This document shows, piece by piece, positions 57,328-64,000 of a DNA stretch of 64,000 bases (positions are counted from its first letter, which is position 1; each line of letters begins with the position of its first letter). The position numbers and the translations under genes are program-made. The notes under the pieces were generated by a model, which ran no database searches, had not been told where the DNA came from, and saw only the letters and a list, made by a program, of their open reading frames with translations. The DNA comes from Sepiola atlantica (Eukaryota > Mollusca > Cephalopoda > Sepiida > Sepiolidae): positions 75,586,344-75,650,343 of the forward strand of contig OY744525.1 of assembly GCA_963556195.1 (NCBI GenBank), given 5' to 3'.

Positions 57328-57682
57328 ATAATTATTTCCACAATCAGACAACGCTGCAGCCCACACAAACCATGAAAGCTACATACCAGAAGTCCTAGAC
57401 TCGAGTTTAACCCTCCTTTGGGCTCATCAGTAAAACATAACCGAACTCAGGATTGGAAACCCGAGTCACTTGCATGTGAGGCAAGTACTCAACCACCTGA
57501 TCCATCACGCCACATACAAGAAAGTCTATTAACTAACACAGATTAAGCAAACTACGTCGAAGGCTGACTGTTGAATGTACCTACTGTTCTCAACAAGGGA
57601 TGTAGTCATCCAACTATTAAAAACCCAGGCCGATTCATGGTTTGTGTGTGCTGTGGCGTTGTCTGATTGAGGAAATAATTAT
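57328..57682 (-). mobile_element. 355-bp element with 48-bp terminal inverted repeats enclosing a tRNA SINE
   Basis: 57328-57375 and 57635-57682 are complementary at 44 of 48 positions. (TA)n borders the left end. Inside, on minus, GGGTTTCCAATCCTG (about 57447-57461) is a B box and TGGATCAGGTGGTTG (about 57490-57504) an A box. One reading is a tRNA SINE whose 3' end was copied in inverted orientation at its other side. The alternative is a MITE carrying a SINE. Confidence 0.6.
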
Positions 57683-57706
57683 ATATCAACTCACATAAAA
57701 AATCTA

Positions 57707-57709
<3 letters not shown>

Positions 57710-57746
<37 letters not shown>
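57710..57746 (+). repeat. (TA)n microsatellite
   Basis: About eighteen units, in the presumed last 5' intron of the protocadherin. Confidence 0.95.
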
Positions 57747-57749
<3 letters not shown>

Positions 57750-57879
57750 TGGAATTTTGTTAAAACAGGTGATGTTCAAGATAATAGAACTGATAAGTAT
57801 TGCTTCTTTAATTTTCTTATAAGTTTTTCTTGTTCTTGCATAAAATGATAAAATCTACATTCTACTGTTTTTTTTAAAT

Positions 57880-57909
57880 TACTAATATTTTTTTCCCTTT
57901 ATATTTCAG
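57880..57909 (+). promoter_or_regulatory. 3' splice site before the protocadherin exon
   Basis: A polypyrimidine stretch (TTTTTTTCCCTTTATATTTCAG) ends in AG at 57908-57909, and the leader has no further AG with such a tract. The start ATG lies 82 nt downstream. This implies at least one upstream non-coding exon, which I cannot place. Confidence 0.55.
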
Positions 57910-57990
57910 ATTCAGTGCTTTGTGACTCCATTTTCTGGATGAAGAGAACTGTACTTTAACTTTGTCACAGACAATCATTCAGGTTGAGAA
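57910..57990 (+). promoter_or_regulatory. 5' leader with short uORF
   Basis: ATG at 57939-57941 opens a six-codon uORF (MKRTVL) ending with TAA at 57957-57959, before the main ATG. Ribosomes could be delayed or reinitiate; the effect is inference. Confidence 0.45.
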
Positions 57991-60471
57991 ATGCTCCTAC
58001 TGCTCTATGCATTGCAGTTCCTCCTGCAAGCGTATCTCTGTTTTGATCTTACCTACTACGTGGAGGAAGAGAAACGACCCGGAACTTTGGTTGGGGACAT
58101 AGCCAGTGATTCTCGCCTCTTGGATAGTATCCCAAAGAAGGATCATGGCCTCATCACGTTCAGCCTCCTTCAGCAGGGCACAACGGCCAACTCGCAGCTC
58201 TTCAGCATCTCCAAGAACTCCGGGAAGCTGTATACGGCCCAGACACTCGATGCCGAGTTGCTCTGTTCCCGAAATACAGAATGCTTGAGCACGGTGGACG
58301 TGGCGGTGAAAAAGGCAAACTTTTTCTTCCGCATCTTGGAGATCAAGGTCGTCATTAAGGACATCAATGAACACCAGCCGAAATTCTTGGAGAAGGAGAT
58401 AAGCATAAAGTTTTCAGAGAACGATGCTGTCGGAACGAAGATATCGATACCCAATGCTATCGACAATGATGTAGGCATGGAGAATTCAAAGATTACCTAT
58501 TTCCAAAAAGTAAGTGGAAATGAGCCTTTTATGTTATCAGTTTCAAAAAATGCTGACGGCACATCTAAATTGAGCATAAAGCTCGAGAAACGTCTTGACA
58601 GAGAAATCAAGGACTCGTACCTGATTCAAATCATTGCAAAAGATGGTGGTTCTCCGCCGAAACAAAATGTCCTCACAGTTAAGATCGCAGTGACTGACAT
58701 TAATGACAATACGCCAGAGTTCTCACAGAAGATCTATAACGTTTTTGTCAAGAACGAACCAAACGAAAATTCGCCAATCGCAGTTTTGTCCGCAAAGGAC
58801 AAAGATTCGAAAGAAAATAGCAAAGTGTTCTATCATTTCAGTTCTCAGACGTCGAACCTCGTCAAAGAACACTTCAATTTGAATAAAGACACTGGTGAGA
58901 TCTTCCTGCATAAAAGATTTATGCTGGGACAAAAGCTAACCCACAAGCTCTACGTTGCTGCGACCGACAAGGGTGACCCGCCATTGAGCTCATTCGCTGA
59001 GGTTGTTGTAAACCTGATCAACAAACGGAACAATGCTCCCACCATCGACGTCACCTTTACGTCCGATTCTCCCAAAAACATGTTCACTATCTCGGAGAAC
59101 GTCAAGGTGGGGATGTTCATTGCCTATGTCAAAGTCACAGACCATGATGTTGAACAAAACGGGGACGTCACATGTGCCCTCCATCATGATAAGTTCCAGC
59201 TACAGAGCCTCGGTGTTAAGAAATACAAAATCACAATAAAGAACACCGTTGATAGAGAAATGGAAGACCACCATGATATCACCATCAACTGTCAGGACAA
59301 AGGGTCTCCACCACTGCATGCGGAGAGAAAATTTTCTGTCAAGGTTATGGATTCCAACGATGTGCGACCGCAGTTTTCCAAGGACAAATATAAATTCTGG
59401 ATCTATGAGAACCAGGAACCAAAGATCCAAGTTGGATATATCAATGCCACTGATCCGGATTTGGGGCCTGGCGGAAAACTCACATATTCTCTGCTCACAA
59501 ATAACAAACAGTTTTTACCGTTCAAAATAGCAGACACTGGGTTGATTTCTACCATCGTCTCTCTCGATCACGAATTTCAGGACGTCTATGAATTTCAGAT
59601 ACTTGTAAAAGATCGGGGTATGCCATCCCTAAACAACACAGTGAATATAGTAGTAGAAGTCAAAGATAAAAACGACAATGCTCCGTATTTCACGTTTCCA
59701 AGCATAAACCCTTACACGTTGGACGTTGTTTATTATCCGCAACACACCAATAACATCACAGTGTTGAAAGCTTCCGACAGCGACAGTCGGGAAAATGCGT
59801 TTCTCAAATACGAAATAACCACTGGTAACGACAAGCAGCTTTTTACCATCAACCATTACACCGGTCTTTTGTCGTTCACCCGAGCACTAACCCAACAGGA
59901 TTCTGGGTCCTACGAAATGGAGTTCCTCGTTAAAGACAGCGGCAATCCGGTGTTATCAGCAACAACCAGCTTGTTGTTGACCGTCACTATCAGCAACAAA
60001 ACGACTGATATGTTAAATGCTATTTACATCCAGAGCGACGACAAGATACACCTTAATTCGGCAATCGTTATCGTCTTAGTTGCGGTCACCGTGTCAGTGG
60101 TCATCACCGCTTCACTTCTTATCTGCATCCTTCGGTGCCATGATTGGACAAACGCCTCACGGAAACAGGGCGAAAATGGGGGCACACCGAGCAGCCGGTG
60201 TGTCCATGAACGTGGACACTCAATGTGCTCTTCGTATCAGGGGACTTTATGGTCAGATAGTTCTAACACGGCCACGACCGATCCAAGTAAGATAAGGATT
60301 ACCCAGATGAAGGCATCAGGGAAAGAGTCACAGCACAGCGATAAACAAGGAAGCGGACAGAAGGATTTAGTTTTACCTCTTGAATCCCAGATCTCCACAG
60401 ACTTCTCTGATGAGGTAAGTGGAGGTAAGATCCAACATGAAACACTTTGCCTGGTTATTAAAGATTTGTAA
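57991..60471 (+). CDS. Protocadherin (six cadherin repeats, single large exon)
   Basis: Homophilic cell-adhesion receptor of the protocadherin family, 826 aa. A hydrophobic signal peptide covers about residues 1-17. Six cadherin repeats are marked by the linkers DINEHQPKF (124-132), DINDNTPEF (236-244), LINKRNNAPT (342-351), DSNDVRPQF (454-462) and DKNDNAPYF (559-567); EC6 ends near 672. EC1 carries the protocadherin hallmark CX5C loop (C92-C98). The membrane span is about 689-713, followed by a 113-residue Ser-rich cytoplasmic tail without a classical catenin-binding domain. N-glycosylation sites include N485. The start was chosen because the signal peptide begins there and a 3' splice site lies just upstream. 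No stops or shifts occur, so it is likely functional. A 5' splice site before the end suggests an alternative C-terminus. Octopus genomes carry large arrays of such genes; no second member lies in this window. Function in neural wiring is inferred from family knowledge. Confidence 0.95.
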   Translation: MLLLLYALQFLLQAYLCFDLTYYVEEEKRPGTLVGDIASDSRLLDSIPKKDHGLITFSLLQQGTTANSQLFSISKNSGKLYTAQTLDAELLCSRNTECLSTVDVAVKKANFFFRILEIKVVIKDINEHQPKFLEKEISIKFSENDAVGTKISIPNAIDNDVGMENSKITYFQKVSGNEPFMLSVSKNADGTSKLSIKLEKRLDREIKDSYLIQIIAKDGGSPPKQNVLTVKIAVTDINDNTPEFSQKIYNVFVKNEPNENSPIAVLSAKDKDSKENSKVFYHFSSQTSNLVKEHFNLNKDTGEIFLHKRFMLGQKLTHKLYVAATDKGDPPLSSFAEVVVNLINKRNNAPTIDVTFTSDSPKNMFTISENVKVGMFIAYVKVTDHDVEQNGDVTCALHHDKFQLQSLGVKKYKITIKNTVDREMEDHHDITINCQDKGSPPLHAERKFSVKVMDSNDVRPQFSKDKYKFWIYENQEPKIQVGYINATDPDLGPGGKLTYSLLTNNKQFLPFKIADTGLISTIVSLDHEFQDVYEFQILVKDRGMPSLNNTVNIVVEVKDKNDNAPYFTFPSINPYTLDVVYYPQHTNNITVLKASDSDSRENAFLKYEITTGNDKQLFTINHYTGLLSFTRALTQQDSGSYEMEFLVKDSGNPVLSATTSLLLTVTISNKTTDMLNAIYIQSDDKIHLNSAIVIVLVAVTVSVVITASLLICILRCHDWTNASRKQGENGGTPSSRCVHERGHSMCSSYQGTLWSDSSNTATTDPSKIRITQMKASGKESQHSDKQGSGQKDLVLPLESQISTDFSDEVSGGKIQHETLCLVIKDL
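60412..60420 (+). promoter_or_regulatory. Strong 5' splice site inside the protocadherin frame
   Basis: GAG|GTAAGTG matches the donor consensus, with the cut after 60414. Use of it would remove the last residues (from VSGGKIQHETLCLVIKDL on) and join the tail to a downstream exon. No convincing acceptor exon was found in the remaining 3.5 kb. Confidence 0.5.
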
Positions 60472-60898
60472 TGTTAATAATATCATTTCTTTGTACAGAA
60501 AGGTTGAATTATTTAAGATTTACATTGCTAATAATTAATTCTATCTAACATATAGTTATCTTGTTAGATTTTCAAAATAGTATTTAGGCTGACAAATCAA
60601 CCTTTGCTTCTGACTAGTCACTTTTCATTTGTTATTTTTGTGCCATGTCATTGGCAATATAATAACATAGCTACAATTTATTTATTTAAAAAGTTACTGA
60701 GTCCGGTCCAGATGACTGCTAATATGAAACATTTCTAAATAACCATATGAAAATAAAAATCAGCAAGGGGGGATAAATCATTTTAAATTGAAGAATAAAA
60801 TAGGAATTAAGTTAAAAGTTGTGTAAACAAAAATTAAAAACTAAAATGACTTCACTGTATTCCGATCAGTGCCGGGAAGGTACATCATGGGCTCTGTT
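60472..60898 (+). other. Probable 3' UTR of the protocadherin
   Basis: AT-rich sequence after the stop. AATAAA occurs at 60752-60757 and 60794-60799, either of which could be the poly(A) signal of the unspliced form. A SINE starts at 60899. Confidence 0.4.
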
Positions 60899-61150
60899 CA
60901 GTCTTAAGAGACAATGGATACCCCCTGTAAGGGTGTCTGCACGTGTAATTGTGAAGCAAGGGTTACACAATCCTAAATATCACCTCTCCTGAATCGGCAC
61001 TGCTTAGTTCCAGTGGCAAAGAGAAATCCAGGACAACTGGAAACAATGCCGAGATAAGCGGAGAGCACATACAGCAACTTGTATTCCCAAATGGTTACCC
61101 ATTTAGTACTGGCCAGGTTCAACGTCGCTTAACTTCGGTGATCTAAGCAA
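60899..61150 (-). repeat. SINE with 5S rRNA head and rep-E body
   Basis: On minus the head (61150 to about 61061) reads GATCACCGAAGTTAAGC, CTGGCCAGTACTAAATGGGT and TTTGGGAATACAAGTTGCTG, parallel to the 3' two-thirds of 5S rRNA. The rest (61060-60899) is the rep-E body, ending GGGGGTATCCATTGTCTC. It lies immediately downstream of the protocadherin. Confidence 0.7.
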
Positions 61151-62559
61151 ACAAAATTTATAATTCAGGACCCCTGATTCCAAAATCACATTCAGACAGA
61201 GTGTATAAAAGCAGGGATATCAATTAATTTTGTGTACGATTTTAGAGAGTCAAAAAGAGTTCTGTCAATCGTAATTTTTTTTCTTAATTCTGATTTGGGG
61301 TGGATCTACTCCCTAACTAGTGATGCTTAAAATGTTGTAGTCTCTAATCTTTAAGGAACCCTTCTATAGACACATAAGCCTACTGTCAGTGATTCTAAGA
61401 GAATCCCATGAATTGTATATTATTTTTATTTTTTGTGATTAGCATAACTAGGCATAGAAACCAGCTTCGTGTCTCCCGTCCTGGAGAGGTGCCTTAAAAG
61501 GATCTATAAAAGTGTAGAAATAAACGAGCACACCAGTCTAGCACAAGAGAGCCTGAGAGAGACTTGTAAATTTTAATATTTAAAAAAAGAAATACTCATG
61601 TTGGATCTATTATGAAATTGGTGATGCTTAAATTTCAATGGAAGATCTATCGTGAAACAAAGTTTAAACTTGAGGACCCCTGATCCCAAATGAGTTCCAG
61701 ATAGGACATAAAAACAGGGAATTAAATTAGCATTCAGTCCGGTGTTAGAGAGCCAAAAAAGACCCATCTTACACCAAATAATTTTTTTAAATACGATTTT
61801 GTGTAGTGTAAATTAAAAAAAAAAAAAAATTAATTTCTTGAATATGTCGGTCACTTCCGGTTTTTAAAAAGTTAAAGAGTTTTAAAAAATATCCGAAGTA
61901 GTCATTGTTTTAAATTTAAAAAATCGAACTTAAATTCACTGTTTTAATCGCTGGCAGCCATGATGTCTTAAATCAATTTGGGTGAAATAGGGCAGGTATT
62001 CCAACAGTCCTATACTACAATTGAACTTTTACTTTTATTTTTTAGGCTAGCCAAACGACTCAAGAGCAACGTCGGTTAAGAACAGCTAGTTTAAAATAAA
62101 GCAATTTAGACCTGAAGTGGATCTAATACTAAATTAGTGGCGCTTAAACTGTTCCTTGTTATGTTAAATGAAAGATGAGTTACTTCCCTTGAATTAATAT
62201 ACAGGAAGTTGAGCCTATTGTAGGCAGACATGTTTATTGCTTGGGGTGTGAAGTAAATAGACAAGTAAATGTCTGTGCCTGTGGAGGCTGTAAGAAATAT
62301 TAGCATTTGGTAGCAGACCCAGGCACCATTAATGGTACCTGGAGCATGAGTCCCATTGGCATGCATCAGTCCAATGCCAGTGATCAAAATAAGAACCCAT
62401 GAATTGTAACTATTTTTACAATGTTATGACTATTATCACTAGTGTTAGACTTACTTTGAAACTAATTAAACGTAAGCTAAAAAATTAAACGATCAAAACT
62501 AATCACATTCCCCCTCGAGACTCTCCTTCACAAATATTCCCAGATGGCAGAAACTTTTC
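61151..62559 (+). repeat. Degenerate repeat array downstream of the protocadherin, part 1
   Basis: The phrase TGGATCTA...A(A/C)TAGTGATGCTTAAA occurs near 61292, 61603 and 62113 with changes. A second phrase, CAGTGAT...CCCATGAATTGTA, occurs near 61388 and 62378. GACCCCTGATYCCAAAT with ATAAAAGCAGGGA occurs near 61169 and 61675. The copies are too diverged to set a clean period. No coding or RNA family is recognised. Confidence 0.5.
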
Positions 62560-62568
62560 TACTCTAAT

Positions 62569-62912
62569 TATTCTTGGCCTTTTAGCTAAGATCAAAGTGT
62601 AGTATCTGTTCCGATGGATACTGCACCCCATAGACTGGTATTGTCTTGGCCTTCGGGGCTTGATTTACGCCGGTCTATGGGTCTTTCCTGTGCAGTTCTA
62701 GGAGGTCCACCCTCCCAGGCTTCGCCTCCCCTCTTTGGGGAGGAGTAAGTTTATTGCTTACTGCCTGAGGCGCCCCTACCGGGGAATGCCGACGGGGCTG
62801 CCCAGGCAATTTTTAAACCCTACTTTCCCGACCCGACCTTGGGTCACATCTTACTTGTGGGAGTAAGATAAAAACTGGCCTTGTGCCTAACTCCTGGAGA
62901 GGAGTAAATCAA
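62569..62912 (+). repeat. U2 snRNA-headed SINE with 9-bp target-site duplication
   Basis: The 5' end (62571-62612: TTCTTGGCCTTTTAGCTAAG, then ATCAAAGTGTAGTATCTGTTC) is the 5' end of U2 snRNA. It then leaves U2 and enters a GC-rich, structured body. CCCATAGAC (62628-62636) pairs with GTCTATGGG (62673-62681), and CCTCCCCTCTTTGGGGAGG folds as a hairpin. A TTATTGCTTACTGCCTGAGG block follows, which is shared with the rep-U bodies at 8440 and 32085. TACTCTAAT flanks it at 62560-62568 and 62913-62921. The 3' end has no poly(A). It interrupts the degenerate repeat array. Confidence 0.75.
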
Positions 62913-62921
62913 TACTCTAAT

Positions 62922-63400
62922 AGCTTCTTCCTTTGGACTGCTTTGAATTCCCTCCGTTTCCTGTACCAACATACAGAAATTTAAATATAACATGAACAAG
63001 CACCTTGCTGCACAACTTCCCACTCAGGATGCCCCCTATAAATCTGGCCCCTAATCACAATAGCATCTTACGTCTTGGTGGCAATATGCCTTGTTTGAGG
63101 TGAATAAAAATGAATAAACAAAAAGCTTCATGGCCCAGTAGAGGGTGTGTAAGAGTGGGTAAATCCAATGGCATGCCAGCCTCGTGTTAGAAAGTCACTG
63201 ATGAGAGACCAGTGAACTGTAATCACAAAACGAAAATTATGACAAAGTGTTGGATTTACTATGGAATTGAAAAGCATCAGTTTCAAGCATTTAATCCTGG
63301 TGGATCTAAGACTGGATCCATAAAATTAGGCAATCAGTAGGCACATCAGAACAGTGCTTAGCAATTAAAAAATATATAGGACCAGTGGATGTTGGTTTTC
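62922..63400 (+). repeat. Degenerate repeat array, part 2
   Basis: It contains TGTTGGATTTACTATGGAATT and GTGGATCTAAGACTGGATCC, related to part 1, and ACTGATGAGAGACCAGTGAA. 63035-63110 (TATAAATCTGGCC...ATATGCCTTGTTTG) resembles 43850-43925. Confidence 0.45.
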
Positions 63401-63424
63401 TTACGAGTTTGGTTTCATGTTTTA

Positions 63425-63460
63425 TTGCATATCAACCTTTTTCTTGGTCATTTACTGCAA
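63425..63460 (+). repeat. rep-K hairpin motif
   Basis: TTGCATATCAACC...GGTCATTTACTGCAA: stem TTGCA/TGCAA, the equivalent of CGGCA/TGCCG in the other copies. Confidence 0.5.
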
Positions 63461-64000
63461 ACATACCTATTTTACACGATTAGTTGAAAATAAGTCACTA
63501 TTTTACACGTAGCTGGGAGGGGTGAAATTGTGGGTTCATACCTTTTCTAATAGTATTAGTGCATAATCGAACACAACAGATCTGATAGGATTCGAACTCG
63601 GCATAGCAGACACTAAAAATCCCCTTTTTTGAAGATAGTCCAGAAGGAATTGAAGCTTTAAATCAAGTTTAAACTTAAAAACCTTGTCGTCTTTGTCAAA
63701 GAATATACTAGTCTCCCCCCTCCCCTAAAATAGTTTGAGAAAATCTTTGAGATAAGACAGCGTTAAGAGAGTATACAACATAGTAATCATTATATCATTA
63801 GATGACTGTTGATACTAAAATACAACCACCCGACATACCTAATCTCTGATATAAGAAAATGTGTTGTGTGTATGTGTTAACATATATATGTATAAATAGA
63901 TATTCGTTTGCATGTAACACAAATAAGTAAGTCAGCACATATTTAAGCAAACACAAGCATCAGTAGTAACTGATGTAACATAGCATGTTTTTCATTTAAA
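63461..64000. other. No gene; SINE fragment at 63575-63640
   Basis: On minus, GAGTTCGAATCCTATC (about 63586-63601) is a B box of a tRNA-derived SINE fragment. The rest is AT-rich. Confidence 0.45.

Noticed and set aside
57997..58478. Antisense and alternative-frame open frames over the protocadherin
   Set aside because: They are shadows of the 826-codon gene and lack any domain.

Overview
The window looks like AT-rich, repeat-dominated chromosomal DNA from a cephalopod mollusc, most likely an octopus. The reasons are a single intron-poor protocadherin exon of the kind octopuses carry in large expanded clusters, dozens of long (TA)n tracts, tRNA-, 5S- and U2-derived SINEs, and fragments of Penelope-like, Dong/R4-like, Jockey/CR1-like, RTE-like, Ty3/gypsy-like and Tc1/mariner elements. 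The species call is inference; no database search was possible.

The only gene I consider intact is a protocadherin at 57991-60471 (+). It encodes 826 aa: signal peptide, six cadherin repeats, one membrane span and a short cytoplasmic tail. A 3' splice site lies just upstream (exon start about 57910), with a six-codon uORF in the 5' leader. A strong 5' splice site (GAG|GTAAGT) sits 57 nt before the stop codon, so the last 17 residues may be replaced by a downstream exon in another isoform.

Layout. 1-6.5 kb: SINE pieces, a hammerhead-like RNA motif (1675-1731), a head-to-head Penelope-type unit (1966-2215), an (ATGT)n tract and a 1-kb minisatellite (5415-6441). 6.5-8.3 kb: a decayed gypsy-like gag-pol. 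8.4-25 kb: SINEs, unclassified dispersed repeats, several large inverted repeats and a T-rich tract. 25.7-29.7 kb: a Penelope C-terminus with a GIY-YIG domain, then a Dong/R4-like LINE embedded in a (TAA)n microsatellite, then a Penelope 5' segment. 30-41 kb: SINEs, a mariner remnant, two Tc1 remnants head to head with a 5S-derived SINE inserted between direct repeats, and a gypsy-like LTR/gag remnant. 41-55.5 kb: more Penelope, LINE and 5S-like pieces, inverted repeats and a U2 snRNA fragment. 57-61 kb: a second hammerhead-like motif, a TIR-bounded element and the protocadherin. 61-64 kb: a degenerate repeat array interrupted by a U2-headed SINE with 9-bp target-site duplications.

Dispersed repeats without a known class are labelled here rep-A to rep-K and rep-U; the labels only mark which loci in this window resemble each other. 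The themes are chimeric SINEs that share bodies but differ in their RNA-derived heads (U2, 5S, tRNA), fold-back duplications that recur in unrelated contexts, and (TA)n tracts at the borders of many mobile fragments. All alignments were made by eye.
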